Shown: positions 9,957-20,205 of the stretch, piece after piece | Layout: each line of letters opens with the position of its first letter | How positions within the stretch are numbered: the first letter of the stretch is position 1 | Assembly: GCA_018907035.1 (NCBI GenBank) | Contig: JACCIC010000200.1 | Coordinates: forward strand, 1 to 64,000 | From: Sycobia sp. Sy_11 | Taxonomy: Eukaryota; Arthropoda; Insecta; Hymenoptera; Epichrysomallidae | Direction: 5' to 3' | DNA length: 64,000 bases | Notes under the pieces: generated by a model | What the model was told of the DNA's origin: nothing | Seen by the model: only the letters and a program-made list of their open reading frames with translations | The model's database searches: none | Made by a program: the position numbers and the translations under genes

Positions 9957-9997
<41 letters not shown>
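9956..9997. repeat. (TA)n microsatellite abutting the Gypsy-A LTR
   Basis: About 20 TA repeats, starting exactly where the LTR ends. Confidence 0.95.
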
Positions 9998-10002
<5 letters not shown>

Positions 10003-12487
10003 TCAATATATATTATAGTATATAATGCTTAACTTAAATAAATAATATTTAATAAATTATACAATACAAATTACACACTCTGCTCAAAGTCCAACCTGAT
10101 CATTTTTTCTACAAACAATTTAAAACAAAAATAATGCCGATAATCAATTACTTATTCAAGTTAAGAAGATTTAATTTAAATAAATAAATTTATTTCTTTT
10201 TGATATATTTATTTATAAAAAAGATGAATTTATTATAACCATCATTCTAACACTCATTGCATTCGTTTTGAATTAACTTCATCAAGTGGCGCGGTAGAAC
10301 CGCGGGCATGGCGCGGCACTATTTACTTTTAAATTGAGATTTCGAATGTTCAATTAATGAAAAAAATGATTTATCACTTCTTTATCGATAATTTTCCAAC
10401 GCATATCTACTATTTATGACCTAAGGAACCGTTTCGCGCCGGTATTTTTGGCTAACATCCCGTTTTTAATATAAAACTCCGTGTGTGACTATAGAAAATA
10501 GTCAGAAACACTTTTTTCTATATATATATATAGTAATAATAAATACACGACAAAACTTTCAGCACTAAGACATGTGTATAGTATAGTAAGATAATATATA
10601 GTATAGTAAGACGCTTTATTTTAATAATAATGTTATGCATGAGCGTTCGATCTATTTGGATGGACTTCCCTTCTTCCATCAAACAATTGTATTCATCGTC
10701 CCACTTTTGGTATGTTTTACATATTATAAAAAATTTATATAATATTATTTAATAAAAATTTTTTACAATATACTTTGCGAAAGTTCCAAATATTAACACA
10801 AAAATTATTCTATAATTAAATTATAAATTAGTTCACTGATATAATAAAATATCCTACAGATTGTGATAAAGGCAAACATAATAATGTATGTTCTTAGCAT
10901 ATTAAGAAATTTACTACTTATAAATCTTATATACTCGCCAACGCTTCCCAACCACGACTCTAGATTTTGATTTTAAACTTTTTACATATTCTTGAAGTGA
11001 TTTAGTAAATCTTATGACTTATTAACAACTATAAATAAGTCAGAAATTTCTACTTGAATAATTTCAGATTCATTGTTTATGCGTAAAATTAAAACAATTA
11101 CAACAAACATAATATAAAAAATTGGAATTTATTACAATATATAAAAAAGTTCTTTATATTATCGTTTCTTTACTCAATGGAGTTGCTTTTCAATCTTCAT
11201 TAAAATATTGAAAATTTTGATTTTTCGAATTTGTTAATACAAAAAATAAATTTTTAGCTTATCGAAGGCTTTTTATTGGCTTATTATTTAAAAAAATGAT
11301 TTGTCTTTAGTTTATGAAAATTGTATTTGAAGAAAAATTCTTTTAAATGTTCTTATTTATTTTGCAATCGAATGAGTAACTTTTATGATTTGCTTAACTA
11401 GGTTTAAATTTTACTCATATTGCGTTAACTACTACTTTCTAGCCATAATATAGTTTATTGTAAGTTTACTAGCTGTTAACTACTTTTAATCGAATTATAA
11501 TTGCTCAAATTTCTACTAAGGATGACTTATTCAATTTATACTATATAAGCACTGAAAAGTAACCCAAAAACCAATTTCGTTCCAATTCTTAGATAATAAG
11601 TAGAACACGAGATATAGAGAATCAAGGGTGATGTATACACCGCGTTCCAGATATAACTGCTCATATTAGCGGCGTGATATCAGCAAGGAAAAGTTATGAG
11701 TAAATATTAATATTCATGTAGGTCCATTTTTTATAATTTTTGCAGTACGGGCCCATGTCTATGAGAAAAAGTAGGTCAAACGAAGGGAAACGAGACGAAG
11801 TCGAGCGAACGCGGGAAAGACCAGCAGTTGTTATTTTTCCTGTCCATTGTCAACGTTCGCATAACTGCTTGGGTATGCGGACGCATTGACGAAGCGAGGT
11901 TTGCGCGTCTACCAATAAAGATTATGTTGCTTCGTCTATAACGGCCCAACCCATATTTTGTTATCCTTTTTTATGAGAGCCCACTCTACTGTATTAGAAA
12001 TAATGAAGATAAGGCGGATGTTTCACTGGTGCAAACGAACTGACAGCGAGCGCACACGTGTGTTCTATAAAACAAATTTCTAACTGTATTTTCAAAATGC
12101 TACAAAGATTGAAAAATAGATATTTGGTAATCACATTCAAAACTGGCAAAAATACTGATTGCAAGGAACTTTGAATGGCATAAATTAGATGGTTTGGGTT
12201 CGTCTTACGTATAAAATCGTATAAAATAATTATGAAGGTATTGCATAAGCCTTATAAGATCATTTTATCGGATTTTTATCAATCAAATTTCCTTGTAATC
12301 AGTATTTTTGCCTGTTTTGAATGTGATTAGCACATCTCTATGTCTCAATCTTTGCAAGATTTCGATAATTTAGTTCCACTTTTGTTTTTGTAAAATACGT
12401 GTGTGCATTCGCCCTCAGTTTGTGCGCGCCGGCGTGCAGCCGCTACGTTCCCCACCCCCTTATTCGACCTGCAGCTTAGACCCTTTC

Positions 12488-12526
<39 letters not shown>

Positions 12527-12672
12527 TCTCATTACTAGTTGTAAATTTAAAAACAGACATATAATTTTTGTAATTTACTGTAGGCATGTAACTTATTTAA
12601 CGTATTATACCATGGAATCGAGTGGTCACGGTATAATATTCATATATGAAAAAGTAAAGAAATAAATAAATA
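9998..12672. other. AT-rich intergenic stretch, no gene seen
   Basis: No frame with recognisable motifs. It contains a (CT)n tract at about 12495-12531 and a GC-richer patch at 12410-12480. A short CpG-rich piece at 11770-11890 has no coding signal that I can support. Confidence 0.6.
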
Positions 12673-13958
12673 TTAGGAGTGTGAATAAGTCTTTCCCGTT
12701 TTTTGTAAGAGATGGCGCCACCAATACTGTGCGAGTATTCAATGGTTACATATGTCATAATCAAAGCTTATTCATATGTCAACAATTCCATACTAACACA
12801 TTAGTTAAAATTTTTTCGCATCATAAATTTTTGCTATCGTGAAAATGTCGAAATTTGAGCCGAGTCGACGTCATTTGCGGGAAGTTTCACTTTATTGGTT
12901 CAATTTGAAGAAATCTGCTGCCGAAACGCATCGATTGCTTCAGGAGGCTTATGGAGAAGGTTGTGTCGATGATTCAAGTGTTCGCGGATGGTTTCGACGC
13001 TTCAAAAGCGGTGATTTCGACGTGGAAGACAAGGAGCGTTCCGGGCGGCCGCAAATCTTTGAAGATCGAGAATTGGCGACTTTGCTTGATGAAGATTCTT
13101 GTCAAACGCAAGAAGAACTTGCTGAAGCATTGGGAGTTGACCGAACAACCATTTCCAAGCGTTTGAAAGCCATGGGAATGATCCAAAAGCAAGGAAATTG
13201 GGTGCCGTACGAACTGAAGCTGAGAGACGTCGAACGGCGTTTTTTCACTTGCGAACAGCTGCTTCAGCGACATAAAAGAAAGGGTTTTTTGCATCGTATC
13301 CTGACTGGCGATGAAAAGTGGATACGTTACGATAATCCGAAGCGAAGAAAATCATGAGGAATACCCGGCCATGCATCATCATCGACGGCCAAGCCAAATA
13401 TTCATGGCGCCAAGCTCATGCTCTGTATATGGTGGGACCAGCTAGGTGTGGTTTACTATGAGCTTCTGAAACTGAATGAAAGGATCACAGGCGAGGTCTA
13501 TCGACGACAATTGATGCGTTTGAGCCGCGCACTGCGAGAAAAACGGCCACAATACTCCGACAGGCACGACAAAGTTATTTTGCAACATGACAATGCTCGC
13601 CCACATGTTGCACCGCCGGTGAAAACATACTTAGAAACGCTCAAATGGGAAGTCCTACCCCACCCGCCGTATAGTCCAGACGTTGCTCCGTCTGATTACC
13701 ATCTCTTCAGATCGATGACGCATGGCCTGGCTGACCAGCACTTCCATTCCTACGAGGAAGCCAAAAAATGGGTGGATGACTGGATAGAGGCCAAACCGGT
13801 CGAATTTTTTCGCAACGGGATTCGTATGTTGCCAGAAAGATGGGAAAAAGTTGTAGCTAGCGATGGCCAATACTTTCAATAATTCATTTGTAACCATTTT
13901 TTCACAATAAAGGCTCAAAATTTGAAAAAAAACGGGAAAGACTTATTCACATACCTGA
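12673..13958 (+). mobile_element. Mariner copy A1 (1286 bp) with TIRs and TA target duplication
   Basis: Left end TTAGGAGTGTGAATAAGTC and right end (reverse complement) TCAGGTATGTGAATAAGTC form terminal inverted repeats continuing into CTTTCCCGTTTTTT. TA dinucleotides flank both ends (12671-12672 and 13959-13960). The single ORF is a mariner transposase. A near-identical copy lies at 32740-34028. Confidence 0.95.
12845..13882 (+). pseudogene. Mariner transposase A1, one nonsense codon
   Basis: The transposase cuts and pastes the element at TA sites. The N-terminal half has the two helix-turn-helix regions of mariner (FKSGDFDVEDKERSGRP linker, then a second HTH around TISKRLKAMG). The DD34D triad is complete: Asp in TGDEKWIRYD, Asp in HDNARPH, Asp in PSDYHLF, the last two at the usual 34-residue spacing. 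The frame is broken only by TGA at 13355-13357, between the first and second catalytic Asp; copy A2 has tryptophan at that place. I start at ATG 12845. Ends at TAA 13880-13882, 70 bases before the right TIR. The irritans subfamily is my best guess from the motif set. Confidence 0.9.
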
Positions 13959-14328
13959 TACAATTTGAACAATCTGATGTCAGATTGTTGATGACTAAGC
14001 ACCCTTGATTACGAATTATCTCTTTCAATATAACTGAACATCATATATTTTCATTTGAATTCGAGACTTCCTCTAGATATCACCTCGGAACAGTTTGACA
14101 TGGAATGCACGCATCAGTACACGAAAATGGCTCTAGTAGTCGTGCAAGTATCTCTGGGCATTGAACACTATCATGCGAACCTAAAACTTCCTTTAGAAAT
14201 CATCCATGTATACCGCAGAAAGCTTGAGTTCTATAAACCCTTACAGAATGAAATATTATCAAGTCCAAGTAAGTTAATCTGATTCGGGCTCTATAACCCC
14301 AATAAAAAAAAGCGATTAATAAGCCCCG

Positions 14329-14378
<50 letters not shown>

Positions 14379-15026
14379 CTGATTTCCTTCATCACAAGCA
14401 GACTGGTTTTTAATTTCGTTATATAAATTTAATTATTTTTATGTAATTTTTCCATATGAAAATAAAATACAATTTTACTATATTTTTAGATGCTCCGATT
14501 TTTAGTATTGCTTAATCAATTATCAGAGTGATAAAAAGCTATAACAGAGATTATGACACCGTGTCTCGGTGATTATACATTATATTATAAACAAATAGTT
14601 TTTAGTTTACTGACTAAAATATTCAATGCACTATTATTAGTTAAAATAACAGTGTTTATATGCAGTGATCACTAAATTATAATATTAATTAGAATAAAAG
14701 AAATGTGTCCATCCATCCTAACATAATGCATGTCTTATTCATATGATATTCGTATAAATTAGTCTTTATATGTTTGTAACCACGATCATCAAGAAATTAT
14801 GTATCATATTAACATATTTTTGGATACAAATACTTTTGAGAATTGCTAATGCATTTATAAAAAAATAACAAGAACATCGACAAGAATATCAGTTTTTGTA
14901 CATTACATTAAAAAAAGTTTTTTTTATAATTTAGTGATTAGACTCTACCATTGCATTATCAGTAGTTAAAATAACAGGTTACATGTAGTGTTCATTAAAT
15001 TACAGTGTTAATTAAAATCAAAGATA
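13959..15026. other. AT-rich stretch with a (TA)n tract, no gene seen
   Basis: Contains a (TA)n microsatellite at about 14335-14374. No supported coding frame; the short frame at 14055-14282 shows no motif I recognise. Confidence 0.55.
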
Positions 15027-15224
15027 TGAGGGTGGTCCCAGAAGTATCTGGCCTGACCTAGAGGTGGAGGTAGTTGTTCAAAAAATACCACTGTATTAGA
15101 AAGTACACAATCTCTAAAGCTAAATCTATAAATCTGTATGTTTCAATTTTTAAGACGCCATGATGTTTAGTATTTGTTTGACAGCCATCCATCGTGAAAG
15201 TTTTCACTATTATATATACTGGCG
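15027..15224 (+). mobile_element. Mariner C, left fragment (outermost layer of the nest)
   Basis: Starts at a TA with TGAGGGTGGTCCCAGAAGTATCTGGCCT. The reverse complement of the sequence ending at 30512 begins CGAGGGTGGTTCTAGAAGTGCCTGGCCC, also next to TA (30513-30514). These are the two TIRs of one mariner whose middle is now 15 kb wide because younger elements inserted into it. The fragment holds the TIR and 5' untranslated region. Confidence 0.8.
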
Positions 15225-15225
15225 A

Positions 15226-15262
<37 letters not shown>
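15225..15262. repeat. (TA)n tract at left edge of mariner B
   Basis: TA repeat ending at the TTAGG start of mariner B. Confidence 0.9.
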
Positions 15263-15266
<4 letters not shown>

Positions 15267-16492
15267 GTTGTCAAATATCTCCCTTCCGCTTTTTTGCTCC
15301 TCATTCAATGCTTTCTAAGAAGATCCGACTTACTTCAAATATTTGTTCGATAATCTGTTTCCATCTAGATGGCAACTTCATAATACACCTCTCGTGGAAA
15401 CTTCTCTCCTTATTTTCGAAGAACTCGGACAGCCACTTTTCACAATGCTCTTTTGAGTCCAACTTTACACCACGAAGGGCGTTCGACACGGACAGGAACA
15501 GGTGGTAATCACTTGGCGCTACGTACGGGCTATATAGTGGATGCGATAATACCTTCCATCCGAACTCTCGTAGCTTCTGACGAGGCATCAACGAAGTGTA
15601 TGGTCTGGCTTTATCCTGGTGGAATACTACACCCTTCCTGTTGGTTAATTGTGGACGCTTCTAGTCGATAGTTGTTCACAGTAGATGGTAGAATTAAGCG
15701 TCTGGACATATAGGAGCAGCTTATAATGGACGATTCCCTTCCAATTCCACCAAACACACTGCAAAACCTTCCTGGCCATCAATAATTGCTTGGACACCGT
15801 TTGGGACAGTCTACCGGCCTTGGACTACGACCATTATGCGATCCATTTTTCGTCGCCAGTCACCATCCGCTTGAAAAATGGGTCGAGTTCGTTCCGTTTC
15901 AGCAACACATCGCAGGCGTTGGTTCGGTCCAGAAGGTTTTTTTGCGTCAAATCATGCAGCACCCAAACATCAAGCTTTCTTTTGTATCCAGCTTTCTGCA
16001 GATGGTTTAAAATGGTTTGGTGACTAACTCTCATCTCCAGGACGATGTCACGAGATGGCTCATGCCGGTCTAACTCGATAAATTCCATGATTTGATCGAT
16101 ATTCGTCGTCACAGGTCTTCCGCCGGCTGGCTTATCCATGGTGTCGTTTTCACCGGTTGTGAATCGTTAAAACCATTCCTCTGCGGTTCGAAGTGATAGC
16201 GTGTCATTTTCCAAAATACCATTAATCTCATGGAACGTTTCTCTAGCGGATTTGCCTTTGATGAAGGAAAAGTTTAAAATAGCGCAAATTTCGGCTTTAG
16301 TGAACTCCATGTTTACACGTCTATAACGTTTGAGCGCAATATCAAAACTAATCATGCATAGCGTCGTTTTGTACGTTATGTCAAGATCTTTCAAATGATC
16401 TATAGTATTGCCCGATACAAGCCCTGTAGCGCTTTGTACATAGCCGCGAAATTCATAAGACAAAAAGGCGGAAAGGAGATATTTGAGATTTG

Positions 16493-16496
<4 letters not shown>
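15263..16496 (-). mobile_element. Mariner B, degenerate copy nested in mariner C
   Basis: TIRs are TTAGGTTGTCAAATATCTCC on the left and TCTCCAAATCTCAAATATCTCC (reverse complement) on the right, continuing into a shared TTCCGC-TTTTT block. Both ends sit in TA repeats. The transposase is on the minus strand and heavily broken. Confidence 0.85.
15301..16310 (-). pseudogene. Mariner B transposase, multiple stops and frameshifts
   Basis: The protein begins near 16310 (MEFTKAEICAILNF) with a mariner HTH, has a PAGGRP linker and a second HTH (VSHQTILNHLQKAGYKRK), then the first catalytic Asp in VTGDEKWI near 15840. A TAA follows at once. The region with the second Asp (15600-15800) is shifted and cannot be read cleanly. 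The last part (15591-15301) keeps SPYVAPSDYHLF with the third Asp and a normal C terminus. It is a different family from mariner A, with little sequence similarity outside the catalytic motifs. Not functional. Confidence 0.85.

Positions 16497-16525
<29 letters not shown>
16497..16525. repeat. (TA)n tract between mariner B and the Gypsy-B LTR
   Basis: TA repeat shared as the boundary of both elements. Confidence 0.9.
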
Positions 16526-16530
<5 letters not shown>

Positions 16531-17441
16531 CGACTTTAGCGGGTTACTTACCTTAGTATCTCTCGTGGTGTCGACATCGCTGGAACTAGAGAACGAGGAA
16601 CGGGGAACTAGGAACGCGAAAGGACGAGTCTAATTGTGAACAATATATGATCAATTATTTATTATAACTCGCGCATCACACATTCCTTACTCTACGCGTT
16701 ACAAATCGCTTCGCAATTTACAGTTAACATTATAAGCGTGACGGCGACAGACACGACGGAGCGGGTTCCGCGGACAAGGGTAGATGCGGTTGGTCAAGGG
16801 GGGGAGAAGGGGGGACGCGGTGTAACCTATAGCTAGACGCTCGCGCGCGCGGCTACGCCACGATGGCGCGCGCTCACAGGGGGACGCGCACTTTACTCAT
16901 TACTTAATAACTTGGAAGGCTACTTGCCGAAGGGTCCTCGGCGCCGCTGCTTCTTCTCGATCGCGTGGCTTCCTCTCGTCCGGGTGGTGCCTTCGTGCTT
17001 CCTCTCTCTCTTTCACTCTCTCTCTTTCTCTCTCTCTCTTCCGTGCGGGGCTATCTTCCCTCCTTGCTTCCTTCTGGTTTACTCGCTGAGCCTTCAGGCC
17101 CAGGGGCGATGCTGGTTCGGGACGACCGCGGAGACGGTCGTGGATCAGGCGTTGTTGTTGAGGTCGTCGTCGACATATGCACGGCTGGCGCGTGGGAAGG
17201 ATCGGAATGCGGTTGGCAACCGAAACTGAGAAGAGCGCGATAGTTTTGGTGACAACTCTACTCAATACGTCAAATCTCCTCGACGGCTCGGGGAAGAAGG
17301 AGAAGGTGAACTTCCTTTCTTTTCGCTTCCTTCTTCGCGGGCGAACGTCGCGCACTCTCGCGGCTCGTGTTTCACGTATTTTCGCCATAACGCGCGCACG
17401 CTCGGTTTTGCAACCGCAGACCGGCCATTTGGTCGGTCATA
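16526..17441 (-). repeat. Gypsy-B 3' LTR
   Basis: On the minus strand it starts TATGACCGACC next to the polypurine tract and ends GGATTATA at (TA)n. It contains a (CT)n/(GA)n tract (about 16998-17040), a CpG-rich patch and AATAAA within GTTATAATAAATAATTG. Open frames inside it are low-complexity and on both strands, so I do not call them genes. Confidence 0.9.
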
Positions 17442-17454
17442 AACTCCCCCTTCC
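17442..17454 (-). promoter_or_regulatory. Polypurine tract of Gypsy-B
   Basis: GGAAGGGGGAGTT on the minus strand immediately upstream of the 3' LTR. Confidence 0.8.
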
Positions 17455-18649
17455 AAACCGACGGTGAGGTGCGTTGTCCTTCGCGCGTCTTTCGACCGGT
17501 AAGGATATGATTGTGGATAGGGAGTAGGATCCGTGTATATCGGAACCGCTCGTGTGAACTTTAACGTGTTTTTTCGAACTGAAAATTTTACATTTTTTTG
17601 TGTAACTAAAAATAAAATTAAACTCTACCTTTCATGACCATCTGTGGTCTCTTGGTGTTGTCGTCGTCCGCTGGTGGCTCTATACAATTCAATGTAGGTC
17701 TTACATACTAAGGGTTTATTCTTATGCTAGTGTATATAACGAAAATAAAATATTAGTTCTTCGCGCTGATTCTACCAAATCCAGTATCAGGAATTTCTGA
17801 ATACTGTGGGGAAATTAAACAGAATCTTTCTTTGCGCTGGGGCATAAAAGGGAAAAAAATGTTTATGACTATCAATACCTATTCTAACTAATTACTTTAA
17901 TATGAAACAAAAGAAAAGGTAATTAAGACTGCGTTATATTATTATTACGCTAAGTTTGTAACAGTTATATAAAAAGAAATAAGTAAGTAAAAATAGCTAA
18001 GTTATATAAAAAATTAAACGTATAACTAATTCTAAGATAATTGTAGAAATATGAAGCGTATAAACTAACTCTAAGATAATTATGAAAATATGACACATAT
18101 AAACTAAATCAAAGATAATTATGAAAAATATACAACTTATACTCTAATAATCCTAATCTATCATCTACGCTATGTCTATGCTTTTATTGTGTGTGACTCT
18201 TGCTCGTCACTTCTTCTTCGCTCGGGGCCTGCTTCGGCCATCTTCTCAAGCTTCTCTGCGCTGCGCTGGCTTTATCCTGCAGTGAACTCGGAGACTGGAA
18301 ATGAAGTTTTTCTATAGTAATTGATTTCCTCTCAGCTCTCGTTGGGGCAGTGTTGCGGGGTCGTGCAAGTAGCCTTCTTCTTACTTGGAGCCATTGTACG
18401 CTCTTTTCTCGTGCTACTTGTCACCTGTCAAAGCTGCGCCATCGCTGCATTGTCGCGCTCGCGTGTGTTTTAATTTTTCATCGATACTTATTACGAGACG
18501 CCCGTATCATGCCCTATTTCTTCGCATTGATAACCCCTGAACAGTGTATTCGGCTGTCTTGCTGGCATCGCGGTATGGGGACATGGGGGGATCTCGCTGG
18601 TATCTGGCTCTGGGGATAAAGGGATAACAGCTGAACGGTATTATTACAT
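17455..18649 (-). other. Gypsy-B 3' UTR with a three-unit tandem repeat
   Basis: No gene is supported. Three tandem units of 38-40 bases (18019-18056, 18057-18096, 18097-18136) share TATAA-CTAA followed by AAGATAATTATGAAAATAT. The position matches the tandem-repeat 3' UTR of Gypsy-A, but the sequence of the unit is different. Confidence 0.6.
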
Positions 18650-20065
18650 TTACTTATCGATATAAAGATTGGCACCCGGCATGACGATGAAGACCGGTTG
18701 CGTGCGATGGCTGACTACTCCTGCAACCTCCTGCAGGGTCTGCCTCGTCGACTCGTGCGCTCTTGGTTGCGCGACTGTCGGGGGCTCAGCCTTTCCTAAC
18801 GCCACTTCATCCTCTGCCACTTTCTCAGACAACTGCCGCGTCGTCTTATCGCCTTCTTCTGGCGACTGCCTCGCGCTGTCGCCCACCCCCTCCCCCTTCT
18901 AAGACGAGGCGGTGGAGGCCGGTCTCTCGGGATAGGATGTGCAAGTCTGCATATCTGTCGTCGGATTCCCACAGCGGTAGTAGAACTTGCTACTCCGCGG
19001 TAGCGGGCAGTGGGAGTACCTGCCATCCCTGCTCCCGGCCTGTTGTTTAGAAAACGGCCTTGTGGGATAGGATGGGTGCGGTCGCTTGGGGGATACAAAG
19101 TTGTCTGGGGGGGGGGGGAGTGACTGCCAATGTCATTAACGTTGGTATTTTTGGCTTCGTCAAAGCGGAATCTCTCGTCCCTTGTTGTGCTACAGGGCGA
19201 TAGAGGCTGGCGACGGAACTGGTTGAACCTTGAATTTTGAAGGGGTTAAAATCCTTCTTATATTCCAACCTGTAGTTGTCGGTGTGGCTTATGGTTGAAT
19301 TTTCTGGGCACGTTAGAGAGATTTGGGACGACTGACCGGCACAGGCTCCTTCATCATAGGGGCCATCAACTTCTTTGAACTTCGTCGGAATTATGATTTT
19401 GCCTTGTGCTTTCTCGTCTACATTGCCCAGGGATCTTTCGCGATTCTTGTCCTTGCCGGATCGCTGTGTCCCCACGCACCACATAAAGGCACGATATCGC
19501 TGTCTGCATTATCCGTAGTTTTACGTTGTTGCGGACGATCGCACTCTTGTTGTTATGTGGTTTCCGTAGTTTTACGTCGTTGCGGACGACCGCAGAAAGC
19601 GTTGTTAGTTTCTGCTTTTGTCGTAGTTTTACGTCGTTGCGGACGTACGCCATCGGTATCTTCGATGGGGTCGGTAGTTTTACGTCGTTCCGGATGTTCG
19701 CAGAAGGTGTTATTAATTTCTGCTTCTATCGTAGTTTTACGTCGTTGCGGACGTTCACAGACGATCTTGTTGTCTGTATTTTCCGTAGTTTTACGTCGTT
19801 GCGGACGGGCACAGACGGTGTTATCCTCTGCGTTTTCGCTGGTGGCGGTAGGGGGTGGATGGGGGGTATTTTCTAGGTCGTCGAGTGGGGAATTGCTGGT
19901 GTCCAGCAGGGACAGTGCAAATGAATTGCTGTTGACCGGTATAGTTGTTTTCGGTCCGGATTCGTCGACAACTAGCTCCTGTGTTGAGTCCGGACTGAAC
20001 TCAATCAGGTTTCCTACTTCTACTTCTTGTTTTCGCTGGTGCGGGGCTCAGGCCAGTTTGGCCAT
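18650..20065 (-). pseudogene. Gypsy-B third ORF with six RPQRRKTT-type repeats and decayed zinc knuckle
   Basis: The counterpart of the Gypsy-A third ORF. It starts near 20065 and shares NLIEFSPDSTQE and SLLDTS with Gypsy-A in the first part. Six copies of the basic unit follow (19513-19807), all in one frame; one TAA falls between two units. The next part keeps IIPTKFKE and NPFKIQG in another frame, then the zinc-knuckle zone near 18965-19015 keeps the second knuckle only in part (YYRCGNP) and has lost the first two cysteines. A TAG follows, then the C-terminal tail ends PGANLYIDK at 18650. Conservation of start, repeat, tail and order across two elements supports a genuine protein; this copy is broken by at least two frame changes and two stops. 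Confidence 0.7.
19513..19807 (-). repeat. Six-unit in-frame basic repeat array in Gypsy-B
   Basis: Units (plus-strand core tagttttacgtcgttgcgga) start at about 19513, 19564, 19621, 19672, 19729 and 19783. Spacings are 51-57 bases, all multiples of three. One unit reads R-P-Q-Q-R-K and another H-P-E-R-R-K; the rest keep R-P-Q-R-R-K-T-T. Confidence 0.9.
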
Positions 20066-20205
20066 ATCGAAAACTTGCTCGCGGTCGCGTGGGTATTCGT
20101 GCGTCGCGATTACGGGTTCTGAGCCCGTCAGGTTGGGGGCATGAGCGTCGCCTGGTCGACGCGGTTCATCGGTTAACTCGGACCGGCGGAGCCCTCTGCC
20201 TCTGC

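Noticed and set aside
13418..13882. Separate gene for the second half of mariner A1
   Set aside because: Same frame as the first half, separated by one stop; copy A2 shows the parts are one protein.
14335..14374. TA tract as another LTR element edge
   Set aside because: No LTR or TIR sequence adjoins it; plain microsatellite.
16900..17388. ORFs of 90-160 residues in the Gypsy-B LTRs (also 29111-29488)
   Set aside because: Low-complexity, present on both strands in GC-rich LTR sequence, and not conserved in frame between the two LTRs.
19323..20144. Long plus-strand ORF (273 residues)
   Set aside because: It is antisense to the Gypsy-B third ORF and is open because the repeat units lack stops in that frame.
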